Source: Pedobacter punctiformis
GTDB taxonomy: Bacteria; Bacteroidota; Bacteroidia; Sphingobacteriales; Sphingobacteriaceae
Assembly: GCF_027213715.1 (NCBI RefSeq)
Contig: NZ_JAPWGM010000007.1
Location: 62,001-126,000, forward strand
Length of the DNA stretch: 64,000 bases
Direction of reading: 5' to 3'
In this document: positions 35,517-44,495 of the stretch, piece after piece
How the letters are laid out: every line of letters starts with the position of its first letter
How positions within the stretch are numbered: the stretch's first letter is position 1
Position numbers and translations under genes: made by a program
Notes under the pieces: generated by a model
The model's database searches: none
What the model was told of the DNA's origin: nothing
Seen by the model: only the letters and a program-made list of their open reading frames with translations

Positions 35517-35607
35517 AGATGTGTAACGAAAATGTGGTAATTAAGCTGTTTGCTTTATCTTTATCTTAGATACAATTTAAACCCTAAAACAACACAAAAA
35601 TCTAACC

Positions 35608-37518
35608 ATGAACAAATTTTTTTCAGTTCTGTTCTGTGCCTTACTCAGCACGTCCGTTTTTGCGCAAAACGATCCCAATTTCGGTATTATTCCAGCCCCG
35701 GTTTCCATTACTAAAAACACCGGCAGTTTTACATTAGATAAAACAGTTGTATTGATTAACGAAGGCCCCGATGGAGCTAAAATGGCTGATTTATTAAATG
35801 CTTTTATTGTAACCAAAGCCGGTTATTCATTGAGAGATGCTAAAACAGCACAGCCTAAGCAAAAATCAATTTTATTAACTTCAGCAGGAGCTGATAAATT
35901 ACCCGCCGAAGGTTATACCATTAAAGTTACACTTAACCAGATTATTTTAACCGGTAAGGGTGCAGGGTTGTTTTATGCAGTGCAGTCTGCTATGCAGATG
36001 ATGCCTGATAAAGTAGCCGAAAAAATAACCATTCCTGCGGTAGATATTAATGATTATCCCCGTTTTAAATATCGTGGAACAATGCTGGATGTAGCCAGAA
36101 ACTTTTTTCCGGTATCATTCATTAAAAAATATATCGATCAGTTAGCTTACTATAAAATCAATACTTTTCACTGGCACTTAACTGATGATCAGGGCTGGAG
36201 AATTGAAATTAAGAAATATCCTAAATTAACTTCAGTTGGTTCATCCAGAAATGGAACGATTATCGGGCACCATCCAGGTATTGGTAACGACCTGAAAACA
36301 GAAAGAGGTTTTTATACTCAGGATGAAGCCAAAGAAGTTGTTAAATACGCTGCGGACAAATACATTACTGTTATTCCTGAAATTGAATTGCCAGGTCATG
36401 CCTCTGCAGCAATTGCCGCCTATCCTGATTTAAGCTGTTTTCCTGATCGCGATACTTATGTTGCGAAGAATACGCCGTGGTCTGGTAGCAGAAATGGTAA
36501 ACAAGTACAACAAACGTGGGGCGTTTTTGATGACGTTTTTGTACCGAATCAAAATACCTTTACCTTTTTAGAAAATGTTTTGAATGAGGTAATCGCTATT
36601 TTTCCTTCAAAATATATCCACATCGGTGGTGATGAATGTCCTAAAACTTACTGGAAAGAATCTTCATTCTGCCAGGCTTTAATGAAAGAAAAAGGATTAA
36701 AAGACGAGCACGAACTTCAAAGCTATTTCATCAGCACAATTGAAAAATACATCAATGGAAAAGGCCGTTCGATTATTGGGTGGGACGAAATTTTAGAAGG
36801 TGGTTTGGCTCCAAATGCTACAGTAATGAGCTGGAGAGGTGAAGAAGGTGGTATTGCCGCGGCTCAGCAAAATCACGATGTAATTATGACACCGGGTTCA
36901 ATGGGTTTATACATTGATCATAAACAATCAAACTCACCTGATGAGCCTGTAACTATTGGTGGTTTAGCCCCTTATACAAAAATTTATGCTTACGATCCGG
37001 TTCCTAAGGTTTTAACCCCTGAGCAAGCAAAATTCGTAACAGGCGTGCAGGCAAATTTATGGTCTGAATACATCAGAACCACAGCTAAAGTTGAAAACCA
37101 TGCTTTCCCTAGATTATTGGCTTTGGCTGAAATTGCATGGACACCAGTTGCCCGTAAAGATTTAAAAAATTTCCAGGAAGATCGTTTGCCTGTTCATTTG
37201 TCTCGTTTAGATAAAATGAATGTTAATTTCTGGGTTCCAACACCAATCGGACAAAGTGATAAAACTTTAACCGGTGGCGATTTTACGGTTGATTTAAAGG
37301 TGCCTGTTCAAGGCGGTAAAATTTATTATTCAATTGATGAATCAAGACCGTCAGAGAATGCGCTCCTTTACAATGCACCAATTAAATTAACCGTTCCGCA
37401 AGGCGAAAAAAGAGTGTTAAAAACGATTGTTATTGTACCAAGCGGAAGAAGAAGTGTAGTAACAGAAACAGTACTTAATAACGGTGCTCCTGAAGTAAAA
37501 ACAGAAGCTAAGAAATAA
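35608..37518 (+). CDS. Beta-N-acetylhexosaminidase, GH20
   Basis: This 636-residue exported enzyme removes terminal GlcNAc or GalNAc from glycans or chitin fragments. It has a signal peptide (residues 1-19, ending FA/QN), an N-terminal GH20b-like domain (about 28-150) and a TIM-barrel catalytic domain starting FKYRGTMLDVARNFFPV. The catalytic pair is Asp342-Glu343 in HIGGDECPKTYW, and the substrate stacking Trp lies in HLTDDQGWR. A C-terminal beta-rich domain (GKIYYSIDESRPSENALLY) follows. The upstream LacI-type operator suggests repression relieved by an amino-sugar ligand. The next gene is 60 bp downstream. Confidence 0.95.
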   Translation: MNKFFSVLFCALLSTSVFAQNDPNFGIIPAPVSITKNTGSFTLDKTVVLINEGPDGAKMADLLNAFIVTKAGYSLRDAKTAQPKQKSILLTSAGADKLPAEGYTIKVTLNQIILTGKGAGLFYAVQSAMQMMPDKVAEKITIPAVDINDYPRFKYRGTMLDVARNFFPVSFIKKYIDQLAYYKINTFHWHLTDDQGWRIEIKKYPKLTSVGSSRNGTIIGHHPGIGNDLKTERGFYTQDEAKEVVKYAADKYITVIPEIELPGHASAAIAAYPDLSCFPDRDTYVAKNTPWSGSRNGKQVQQTWGVFDDVFVPNQNTFTFLENVLNEVIAIFPSKYIHIGGDECPKTYWKESSFCQALMKEKGLKDEHELQSYFISTIEKYINGKGRSIIGWDEILEGGLAPNATVMSWRGEEGGIAAAQQNHDVIMTPGSMGLYIDHKQSNSPDEPVTIGGLAPYTKIYAYDPVPKVLTPEQAKFVTGVQANLWSEYIRTTAKVENHAFPRLLALAEIAWTPVARKDLKNFQEDRLPVHLSRLDKMNVNFWVPTPIGQSDKTLTGGDFTVDLKVPVQGGKIYYSIDESRPSENALLYNAPIKLTVPQGEKRVLKTIVIVPSGRRSVVTETVLNNGAPEVKTEAKK

Positions 37519-37578
37519 AAATATCTTGCTTTAAAAAGCTAAAATTCGTATTTTAGTGTAAACAATTGCCCTAAAAGA

Positions 37579-38184
37579 ATGAATTATAAAAAATATACTT
37601 TACAGCATCTTTTGCTTATGGCGGGGGTGCTGTTTTGTTTTGCATGCACGCAGGAAAACGAAACCGTAAAAGAAGTTAAACAAGAAATTACTAAAGCGGT
37701 TAAAAATCCATTTCCATTTTATAAAGATATTGAGGTAAAGCCGGGGCTGAACTTTGAACTTGTTTCGTGGGGGAAAGGAGCAGACTCGCTTGGTGGTTAT
37801 CAGATTTTAATGTCGGATTCTGTAAAAAATAATTATAAATCGCTTGCTGTAGAAAGAAAAGGTATACTCACGGATTTCTGGAACATGGACTTAGATAATG
37901 ATGGAAACCCCGAATTTTATGTTCAACTGTTAAGCAAAAAAACAGTTTCCGATCTTAATGTTTATGAATACGCCGGTGGAGATTTTAACAAAATAAGTTT
38001 TCCATCTTTAACTTCAAACCAAAAGAAAGGCTATGAGGGGAATGACAAATTTTTCATCAAAAATGGCGATTTATTCCGGTCTTTCCCGGTAATTGATGGA
38101 GCAGACAGTACAAAGAAGATTACGAAAACCTATCAATATAAATTAAGCGGAAATAGTTTTTCTACAACTGAAATAAAGGAATAA
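37579..38184 (+). CDS. Predicted lipoprotein with a calcium-loop-like motif
   Basis: This 201-residue lipoprotein has a hydrophobic signal (LLLMAGVLFCFAC, with Cys23 as the lipid acceptor). The mature part contains NMDLDNDGNPEFYVQ, an FG-GAP/EF-type Asp-rich loop common in secreted beta proteins. I do not recognise a named family. It may be co-transcribed with the hexosaminidase, 60 bp upstream. Confidence 0.65.
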   Translation: MNYKKYTLQHLLLMAGVLFCFACTQENETVKEVKQEITKAVKNPFPFYKDIEVKPGLNFELVSWGKGADSLGGYQILMSDSVKNNYKSLAVERKGILTDFWNMDLDNDGNPEFYVQLLSKKTVSDLNVYEYAGGDFNKISFPSLTSNQKKGYEGNDKFFIKNGDLFRSFPVIDGADSTKKITKTYQYKLSGNSFSTTEIKE

Positions 38185-38206
38185 GTTAATTAAGTTCCTA
38201 AATTCT

Positions 38207-38214
38207 TATGTTTG
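38207..38214 (+). promoter_or_regulatory. -7 box next to the dgkA start
   Basis: TATGTTTG matches TAnnTTTG and ends four bases before the ATG at 38219, predicting a leaderless message. I see no good -33 element. Confidence 0.4.
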
Positions 38215-38218
38215 TCAG

Positions 38219-38587
38219 ATGAAAAATAAGCCTTTTTCTATCAGGGAAAGAATCAAAAGCTTTAGTTATGCTTTTAATGGTTTAAGGCTGTTTTTTATTT
38301 CAGAACATAACGGTCGTATTCATTTGGTTGCTGCGGTAGTTGCTATAGCACTATCTTTTTACCTGCATCTTTCTACATTTGAATGGATTGCCATTTTATC
38401 AGTAATTGCTGCGGTATTAATTGCCGAAATTCTGAATACCTCCGTTGAGAAACTGGCAGATCTGGTTTCAACAGATATTCATCCTAAAATTAAAATCGTT
38501 AAGGATTTAGCAGCAGCAGCTGTTCTAATAGCGGTAATTTTAGCTTTAGCGGTGGGTTGTTTTATTTTTATTCCGAAGCTTTTTTAA
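38219..38587 (+). CDS. dgkA: Diacylglycerol/undecaprenol kinase family protein
   Basis: This 122-residue inner-membrane lipid kinase of the DgkA family phosphorylates diacylglycerol or, in the Gram-positive type, undecaprenol. It has three transmembrane helices (about 36-51, 55-73 and 97-119). The active-site motif AEILNTSVEKLADLVS supplies the catalytic Glu and Asn residues. An amphipathic N-terminal segment (SFSYAFNGLRLFFISEHNGRIH) is typical of the family. The next gene is convergent, only 5 bp away. Confidence 0.93.
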   Translation: MKNKPFSIRERIKSFSYAFNGLRLFFISEHNGRIHLVAAVVAIALSFYLHLSTFEWIAILSVIAAVLIAEILNTSVEKLADLVSTDIHPKIKIVKDLAAAAVLIAVILALAVGCFIFIPKLF

Positions 38588-38592
38588 ACGTA

Positions 38593-39138
38593 TTACTGAT
38601 TTGCCGTTGCTTCCTCCATTTTCTCCTGAATAATATCATCCCATCTGGCCTGCATTTTATGATTACTGCCATGCTCGGTTTCTTCATCATAATTTTTTTG
38701 CATGGTGTCATAAAAATCACTGATGCTGTTAGCCATTTCAGCGATTTCGGCTTTATAATTTTGGACAGAATAAGTTCTGTTTTTTAAAACACGATCAGCC
38801 TCCATTAATAAAATAAACTGGATATTGACATGGCCCTGTTCATGGTGAAGCAAACTGGCTCTGATGCTTTCATTTTGAATTTTGTCCCACCTTACCCACG
38901 ATCTGCCTTTATCAATATTAACTTCATTTTTAAGTTTAATAACAACTTTATTGCGGTAAACAGTAGATTCGTAGCTGTAGTGCCAGGTCATCGCAGTAAG
39001 GGCATAAAACGGAGAGCCAGGTGTTGGTTTGCCCTTATAATAAGTTTCCCAGTTGAGTTGAACAGGTTGGGTAAAACTCTGGCAAAGTGCAATGATTGGA
39101 AAAGCGAAAATAAAAAATGCAATAAGTAGTTTTTTCAT
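38593..39138 (-). CDS. Secreted DUF922 protein, predicted zinc protease
   Basis: This 181-residue exported protein has a signal peptide (residues 1-19, ending ALC/Q). The domain contains HHEQGHVNI, an HExxH-type zinc site. Family features such as LNWETYYKGKP and AMTWHYSYESTVYRN lie upstream, and the C-terminal YNAEIAEMANSISDFYDTMQKNYDEETEHG-like helix follows. Although annotated as a domain of unknown function, the HEQGH motif predicts metallopeptidase activity. It is a single gene convergent with dgkA. Confidence 0.85.
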   Translation of the reverse strand: MKKLLIAFFIFAFPIIALCQSFTQPVQLNWETYYKGKPTPGSPFYALTAMTWHYSYESTVYRNKVVIKLKNEVNIDKGRSWVRWDKIQNESIRASLLHHEQGHVNIQFILLMEADRVLKNRTYSVQNYKAEIAEMANSISDFYDTMQKNYDEETEHGSNHKMQARWDDIIQEKMEEATANQ

Positions 39139-39171
39139 TGATTTTGTACAATGAAAAAACCATGCCGAAAT

Positions 39172-39771
39172 TTATTCAGGTGTAGAAATTTGTCCGCTGA
39201 TGCGTTCAAACTTTTCGATCAGTAATGAAATCCTTTCCTTTTCTCTTTTAATTACAGCCTTTCTTAAAATAGTTGAGCAAAACAAAATCCAGCCAAAAGT
39301 TAAAAGAATAGCCATTGCCTTTTGTAAAGTGCTTAAATAATTAAGAATTTCTATAAAATAAAATATAATACCTAGGGATAAAGCAATGGTATAGAACCAA
39401 TAAAGGGAGTTGTAAAGCTTGTATCTGTTTAATTGATAGGTTTTTAGATTGTTTAAATATTCCTGTGGATGTGCCGTAAAATCAGTTTTAGCAATTAAAC
39501 GGTAATCGCGGTAAAGGATCATGGTGTAAATGCCAACAATTGAAATGATAATGGTGATGCCGACATGTGTGGTCCAGGATTCGAAATGCATAAAAATCCA
39601 TAAAGAAGCCATTGCAATAAATGATGCAAGCATTCCTATGATGTTTAAAGCAGATTTTAACTTTAAACCATTTACCTCTTTTTTAGCTTGTTGCAGCATT
39701 TCATCAGCAGAAACTTTAACTTCTACCTCGTGCTTCTGCCACAACTCCTGTATTTGATCAAACGCTTGCAT
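39172..39771 (-). CDS. Four-TM membrane partner of the ECF sigma factor
   Basis: This 199-residue protein has a short cytoplasmic N-terminal helix (about 1-40) and four predicted transmembrane helices (about 42-61, 70-89, 122-143 and 150-168). It overlaps the sigma factor gene by 14 bp, so the two are translationally coupled. Anti-sigma factors usually occupy this position, so it may be a membrane anti-sigma regulator, but no zinc-finger anti-sigma domain is visible and the family is not recognised. Confidence 0.65.
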   Translation of the reverse strand: MQAFDQIQELWQKHEVEVKVSADEMLQQAKKEVNGLKLKSALNIIGMLASFIAMASLWIFMHFESWTTHVGITIIISIVGIYTMILYRDYRLIAKTDFTAHPQEYLNNLKTYQLNRYKLYNSLYWFYTIALSLGIIFYFIEILNYLSTLQKAMAILLTFGWILFCSTILRKAVIKREKERISLLIEKFERISGQISTPE

Positions 39772-40255
39772 ACTGGCTATATAGTTCTGTTAATTTTTGT
39801 TTAATACGATGGATTTTAACCCTTAAATTGCCTTCGCTGATTCCCGAAATGTCTGCAATTTCATGGTATGGTAACTCATCAAGTACCATGGTAATAATTA
39901 AACGATCGTTTTCTTCCAGTTTAGAAATGCACTTGTAAAGTAATGCAACCTGCTCATTTTTCTCTGAAAATTCTTCTACTTTATTCTCTATTATATTATC
40001 AGTTAATTCATCCTTCGCCTGTCTTTTTTCCGAGCGGAGGTAGGTTAAACAGGTGTTTACTGCAATACGGTAAATCCAGGTAGAGATTAAAGATTTGTTT
40101 CTGAACTTATCCAGATTTTGCCAAACTTTTAAAAATGTTTCTTGAAGGAGATCGTTTGCAGCATCTGTATCGCCTGTGTAACCATAACATAAATGGAAAA
40201 TCTTTTTGGAATTCGAATCGAAGATTTGCTTAAATAACTTGTCTTTTTGTTCCAT
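39758..40255 (-). CDS. ECF RNA polymerase sigma factor
   Basis: This 165-residue sigma-70 family factor has region 2 at about residues 20-85 (FHLCYGYTGDTDAANDLLQETFLKVWQNL) and region 4 at about 105-155 (LEENDRLIITMVLDELPYHEIADISGISEGNLRVKIHRIKQKL). It directs transcription of an envelope-stress or nutrient-response regulon. The membrane protein encoded downstream probably controls it. It is divergent from the SDF symporter gene. Confidence 0.93.
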   Translation of the reverse strand: MEQKDKLFKQIFDSNSKKIFHLCYGYTGDTDAANDLLQETFLKVWQNLDKFRNKSLISTWIYRIAVNTCLTYLRSEKRQAKDELTDNIIENKVEEFSEKNEQVALLYKCISKLEENDRLIITMVLDELPYHEIADISGISEGNLRVKIHRIKQKLTELYSQYASV

Positions 40256-40415
40256 TTAAGGGATAATAATTGCTTTTTAGATGTTGAGTAAGGCTTTTTG
40301 TTACAGCTTACGTAAAAATTTAAGTCAATTTAAACTGCTGTATAAATCAAAATTTGTTACACGCCGTAAATATCGTAGTTTTACCAAATTAAAAAAGCCA
40401 AATACTATTTTATTA

Positions 40416-41807
40416 ATGAAGAAAAACAAACTCACGTTATTTATTTTTATTGCATTGATCGCGGGTATTGCGCTGGGCTATATTCTAAATGTTAATTCTA
40501 TTGATGTTTATAACCAGAAGATCCTTACAGCAGATGCAAAAGTTAAAAATATAGAAGTTAGTATCGCTAAAACAACCGATACAACAAGCACGCAGTTTGC
40601 GCAATTGAAAGCCGAACGAAAAGTAAACGCAAAAATTAAAAAGGATAATGAAGAAATCCGTGAAAAAAAGCTGGAATACTTTACGCTTTTAAGTGATATT
40701 TTTCTTCGTTTAATTAAAATGATCGTTGCACCTTTGGTATTTACAACGCTGGTTGTAGGTGTGGCTAAAGTAGGGGATATAAAAGCGGTTGGCCGTATCG
40801 GGATGAAAACACTGGGGTGGTTTTTGGCTATGTCTTTAATGTCTCTCGTTTTAGGAATGATTTTAGTGAACTGGTTTGAGCCGGGAAAACACATGAAATT
40901 ACCGCTACCGGATCATTTAGTAAATACAGGAATCCAGAAGGCTGCTGTGAGCGTTAAAGACTTTATAGCACACGTATTTCCAAAAAGTATTGCCGAATCG
41001 ATGGCAAACAATGAAATTTTGCAAATTGTGGTGTTCTCCCTGTTTTTTGGCGTAGCTACAGCTGCTATTGGTCCTGCCGGAACAATTGTTATTAAAGCTT
41101 TTGATGCCATTGCCCACGTTATTTTAAAAATGACAGGTTATGTAATGAATTTTGCTCCATTGGCTGTTTTTGGAGCCATGACAGCCATTATTGCCAAGCA
41201 AGGATTAAATGTATTAAATACCTATGCCATTTTTATTGGTGAGTTTTATTTAGGGCTAGCTATCCTTTGGGCCATCTTAATTTTCTTAGGCTTTTTAGTC
41301 CTTAAGAAACGGATTTTCGGCTTGGTTAGTGATATGAAAGAACCTGCTATTTTGGCTTTTAGTACTGCAAGCAGCGAGGCCGCATATCCAAAAACGATGA
41401 TGCTTTTAGAGCGCTTTGGCTGTAAAGATAAAATTGTAAGTTTTGTATTGCCCTTAGGTTATTCATTTAACCTGGATGGTTCAATGATGTATATGACCTT
41501 TGCTTCTTTGTTTATTGCACAAGCCTACGGCATTCATTTAAGCTTTGAGCAACAAATTTCAATGCTGTTAATTTTAATGTTAACCAGTAAGGGTATTGCC
41601 GGGGTTCCAAGAGCATCTTTAGTGGTTATTGCCGGTACTATTGCTTCATTTAATATTCCCGAAGCAGGTTTGGCCTTGTTAATCGGTATAGACCCTTTAT
41701 TAGATATGGGCCGTTCAGCAACTAATGTGGTAGGTAATAGCATTGCAACCGCTGTAGTTAGTAAATGGGAGGGAGAACTTAAACCGGTAGCTGAAAGCGC
41801 AGCTTAA
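40416..41807 (+). CDS. Dicarboxylate/amino acid:cation symporter (SDF family)
   Basis: This 463-residue inner-membrane symporter of the DctA/GltP family imports dicarboxylates or acidic amino acids with Na+ or H+. It has multiple transmembrane helices. The HP1-type serine-rich motif is AILAFSTASSEAAYP, and the TM7/HP2 signatures are GYSFNLDGSMMYMTFASLFIAQ, SKGIAGVPRASLVVI and DPLLDMGRSATNVVGN. An extra cytoplasmic or periplasmic charged helical insert lies after the first helix (about residues 27-75). The longest ORF begins at 40281, but its first 45 codons are unlike the family and precede an obvious MKKNKLTLF start, so 40416 was chosen. Confidence 0.92.
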   Translation: MKKNKLTLFIFIALIAGIALGYILNVNSIDVYNQKILTADAKVKNIEVSIAKTTDTTSTQFAQLKAERKVNAKIKKDNEEIREKKLEYFTLLSDIFLRLIKMIVAPLVFTTLVVGVAKVGDIKAVGRIGMKTLGWFLAMSLMSLVLGMILVNWFEPGKHMKLPLPDHLVNTGIQKAAVSVKDFIAHVFPKSIAESMANNEILQIVVFSLFFGVATAAIGPAGTIVIKAFDAIAHVILKMTGYVMNFAPLAVFGAMTAIIAKQGLNVLNTYAIFIGEFYLGLAILWAILIFLGFLVLKKRIFGLVSDMKEPAILAFSTASSEAAYPKTMMLLERFGCKDKIVSFVLPLGYSFNLDGSMMYMTFASLFIAQAYGIHLSFEQQISMLLILMLTSKGIAGVPRASLVVIAGTIASFNIPEAGLALLIGIDPLLDMGRSATNVVGNSIATAVVSKWEGELKPVAESAA

Positions 41808-41860
41808 ACTGATCTTCACAATTCAATAATTAATTAGTTAAAATTCAATAATTTAAACCA

Positions 41861-42361
41861 GTGTCAAATAAAGGAAAAAAGATATTTTTAGCGCTTTCCA
41901 TCATCGTTCCGATGATTATTTACTGTTATATTTATTACAAGCCCATTATACAAAATGCCCCTTTTCGTAAGGCCGATTTTGTTTCCATGCAATACCAATG
42001 GGGAATTAAAGATACTTTGGAAAATCAATACAATTCTAAAGATGGTCATTATCAATATGTAAACAATCATGATTCTTTAGTTAAAAAGACCATTTTTCTG
42101 AAAAGTGATGATATTCTTTACATTCACAGTAAAGCAAATGAATTAGGTCTTTGGAATTTTCCGGATACCATTGGAGTTAAAAGCACCAAATCAATGTCGA
42201 TACCCCGTTATGATTTGCAATTTAATTATAAAGAAAAGTCTAAACACGTTGTTATTTATAGTGATTTTAACGGTAATCCAAAATTGCTTGATGCTGCTAT
42301 GCAAATGCGAAAAGTGATAGAAGAAACCATAAATCAGGCAGAAAAAAGAAGCGGAAAATAG
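41861..42361 (+). CDS. Membrane-anchored protein, unknown function
   Basis: This 166-residue protein starts with GTG (in a frame with no upstream ATG). It has one N-terminal transmembrane helix (about 8-25, IFLALSIIVPMIIYCYIYY) and a soluble, beta-rich remainder containing DDILYIHSKANELGLWNFPDTIG and YDLQFNYKEKSKHVVIYSDF. I do not recognise a family. It is a separate unit from the symporter, 53 bp upstream, and is followed by a very strong terminator. Confidence 0.6.
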   Translation: MSNKGKKIFLALSIIVPMIIYCYIYYKPIIQNAPFRKADFVSMQYQWGIKDTLENQYNSKDGHYQYVNNHDSLVKKTIFLKSDDILYIHSKANELGLWNFPDTIGVKSTKSMSIPRYDLQFNYKEKSKHVVIYSDFNGNPKLLDAAMQMRKVIEETINQAEKRSGK

Positions 42362-42387
42362 TTTCCAAAAACTTACTGTTTAAATAC

Positions 42388-42436
42388 AAAAGACTTTATT
42401 AAAATGCTAACTTATAGTATTTTAATAAAGTCTTTT
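42388..42436 (+). terminator. Long terminator hairpin before blaI
   Basis: The perfect 18-bp arms (42388-42405 and 42419-42436) have a small extension inside, and the stem ends in a T-rich tract. This is one of the strongest stems in the window. Confidence 0.85.
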
Positions 42437-42450
42437 TCTTGTTAAGGGAA

Positions 42451-42477
42451 TTTCGTATATTTACGATATATTCGTAA
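42451..42477. promoter_or_regulatory. BlaI/MecI-type operator at the blaI promoter
   Basis: Three alternating half-sites, TTTCGTA (42451-42457), TACGA (42462-42466) and TTCGTAA (42471-42477), lie immediately upstream of the ATG at 42482. They overlap a near-consensus -7 (TATATTTA, 42456-42463). A closely matching 27-bp element (23 of 27 identical) lies upstream of the GLPGLI gene at 48522-48548. This is the expected autoregulatory site for the repressor encoded next. Confidence 0.75.
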
Positions 42478-42481
42478 TTAA

Positions 42482-42844
42482 ATGGAGAAATTAACATTGC
42501 AGGAAGAAGAAGCTATGCTTGCCGTTTGGCAAATAGGTAAGGGCTTTATTAAGGATTTTATGGACGTATTGCCTGAGCCAAAACCGCCTTACACTACACT
42601 GGCCTCAACAATAAAGAATCTGGAGCGAAAAGGGTACCTGGCAAGTGAAAAGTTTGCCAATGCAAACCGCTACAGTGCCAAAGTAAAAGAGGTTGACTAT
42701 AAAAAACGCTTTATGAGTGGTTTTGTAAATAATTATTTCCAAAGCTCTTACAAAGAACTGGTTGCATTTTTTGCGAAAGATAAAAAGATAAGTGCCGAAG
42801 AATTAAAAGAGATTATTAACCTGATCGAAAACCCTGAAAAGTAA
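42482..42844 (+). CDS. BlaI/MecI/CopY family repressor
   Basis: This 120-residue winged-helix repressor has the DNA-binding domain at about residues 3-75 (LTLQEEEAMLAVWQIGKGFIKDFMDVL, then PPYTTLASTIKNLERKGYLASEKFANANRYSAKV). A C-terminal dimerisation helix pair follows (FFAKDKKISAEELKEIINLIENP). In related systems the M56 protein, when it senses a signal, triggers cleavage of this repressor. It sits 4 bp before the M56 gene, so the two form one operon. Confidence 0.93.
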   Translation: MEKLTLQEEEAMLAVWQIGKGFIKDFMDVLPEPKPPYTTLASTIKNLERKGYLASEKFANANRYSAKVKEVDYKKRFMSGFVNNYFQSSYKELVAFFAKDKKISAEELKEIINLIENPEK

Positions 42845-42848
42845 TGCC

Positions 42849-44297
42849 ATGCCACATTTCTTTATTCTGCTGTTTAAAATAAACCTGGTTCTGATTCTTT
42901 TTGCAGCAACCTATTATCTTGTTTTAAGGCGTTTAACATTTTATTCTATAAACCGGATGTTTTTGATGTTCGGCATCCTGTTTTCATCCATTTATCCATT
43001 TATAAATTTAACGGAATTTTTTAACAGACATCAATCGGTTCAGGCGTTTGTACCCAAACTTAATAACCAATTTATCCAACAGGATGGCATGACTTTTTAT
43101 TGGCAAATATTAGGTGTTTTATTTTATGCTGGTGTTGTGTTTATGGCCCTAAGACTCGCCATTCAATTTATATCTCTTCACAGGATGCACAAAAATTCAG
43201 TGCCCGGAAATTTGGAACAGCACAAAGTGAGGATTTTAAATGATGAGGTAAGCCCGTTCAGTTTTTGGCAAACGATTTATATTAATCCGCTGATTCATAA
43301 AAAACAAGATCTGCGTAATATCCTCGAGCATGAAAAAGTGCATGTTGAAGAATGGCACACGCTGGATATTATTTTAGCCGAAATTTGTGTGGTTTTTTAC
43401 TGGTTTAACCCCGGCGTTTGGCTAATGAAAAAAGCGGTTAGAGAGAATATTGAGTTTATAACCGATGCTAAAATATTAAAAAGAGGAATTGATAAAAAGG
43501 CTTATCAGTATAGTCTACTTGATGTGGGTAATTTAGAACCATCAGTAGCTATTGTGAATAACTTTAATCTATCTGATCTTAAAAAAAGAATTAAAATGAT
43601 GAACACTAAAAAGTCTTCATCGTTAAATTTAACCAGATATTTGCTTGCTTTACCTATTCTGGCTATAACACTGGCTTTTACAGTAAATAAGAAGGATATT
43701 CAAAAGAAACTAACTCCACTTTCCATATTGGTTAACCGGGTTTTACCAGAAACAAAAACACCATCTAATGAGAAAGTCGTTTTAACGCAAAGAACAGCTG
43801 TACAAAAAAGGAAACCTGTTGCAAATAATCGGGTAGAAAAGGATACTTTGAAAAAGATCGTAATGGTGATGCACCAAACCTTTAGGACAAATGACTCTAC
43901 GAATAAATTTCTCCGTATTTTTCTAAAAAGTGATAGTAGCAAAGCAGAAAAATTACCTCAAAATAAGATTAAAACAACAAATTTTTTAAGCTCTTTTACT
44001 TTTACAGATTCGGATGGTAACACTAAAAATGCTCAGATTAAAAACATTACCATCATAGAACATAAAGGGACAGGTGAGCAAAAAGAAATGTCCAGAGAAT
44101 TTAAAACTTTCTCCAACACGGCCACAGGAGAAATTAAAGTTTCAGTGGACAGCTTAGGCGCATCGAAAAATGTGGCTTATTTTCTAAATGGCAGGAAATT
44201 AACAAAAGAAGAAATGCAAAAATTATCTTCTGATTTAATTTCAGGGATATCTCTTAATGGAAAGGGCGAAGTGAAAATTGTGACTAAACAGAATTAA
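42849..44297 (+). CDS. M56 (BlaR1-type) membrane metallopeptidase
   Basis: This 482-residue integral membrane sensor protease has N-terminal transmembrane helices (about 6-25, 38-55 and 80-105). The cytoplasmic zinc protease loop is LEHEKVHVEEWHTLD (His161, Glu162, His165). After a fourth helix (about 258-276, LLALPILAITLAFTV) comes a C-terminal extracytoplasmic region of about 200 residues. This region has no penicillin-binding domain, so the signal is not obviously a beta-lactam. It is coupled with the preceding repressor, whose cleavage it is expected to control. Confidence 0.9.
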   Translation: MPHFFILLFKINLVLILFAATYYLVLRRLTFYSINRMFLMFGILFSSIYPFINLTEFFNRHQSVQAFVPKLNNQFIQQDGMTFYWQILGVLFYAGVVFMALRLAIQFISLHRMHKNSVPGNLEQHKVRILNDEVSPFSFWQTIYINPLIHKKQDLRNILEHEKVHVEEWHTLDIILAEICVVFYWFNPGVWLMKKAVRENIEFITDAKILKRGIDKKAYQYSLLDVGNLEPSVAIVNNFNLSDLKKRIKMMNTKKSSSLNLTRYLLALPILAITLAFTVNKKDIQKKLTPLSILVNRVLPETKTPSNEKVVLTQRTAVQKRKPVANNRVEKDTLKKIVMVMHQTFRTNDSTNKFLRIFLKSDSSKAEKLPQNKIKTTNFLSSFTFTDSDGNTKNAQIKNITIIEHKGTGEQKEMSREFKTFSNTATGEIKVSVDSLGASKNVAYFLNGRKLTKEEMQKLSSDLISGISLNGKGEVKIVTKQN

Positions 44298-44309
44298 TTC
44301 TTATTAAGG

Positions 44310-44495
44310 ATGATTCCAATAATTGACCATATTCAAATTACTGTACAGGATTTAAAAATAGCAGAACTTTTTTACGATCAACTTATGCCTATTTTGGGCT
44401 TTGATATTAATCGTAAATCAAAGGAAAGCTATTACGCACTTTTCTTTAAAGATTTAGAAGGGATTAAATATGAGATTATTTTTGAAAAAAGATAA
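44310..44495 (+). pseudogene. VOC-family protein with a large internal deletion
   Basis: The 61-codon ORF starts like a full VOC (glyoxalase-like) protein (IDHIQITVQDLKIAELFYDQL) and then jumps within a few residues to the C-terminal closing segment (YYALFFKDLEGIKYEIIFE). Full members are about 125-140 residues, so some 70-75 codons from the middle are missing in frame. One metal-binding half-module is lost, so it is probably inactive. It lies 13 bp after the M56 gene and may still be translated. Confidence 0.7.

Noticed and set aside
40281..40415. 45-codon N-terminal extension of the SDF symporter
   Set aside because: The extension is basic, unlike transporter N termini, and precedes a normal start with the first transmembrane helix.
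40508..40894. 128-codon minus-strand ORF inside the SDF symporter gene
   Set aside because: It is antisense to a well-supported transporter and shows no domain or start signal of its own.
42849..44297. Beta-lactam sensor function for the M56 protein
   Set aside because: The extracytoplasmic C-terminal part shows no penicillin-binding motifs (no SxxK or KTG), so a beta-lactam signal is not supported.
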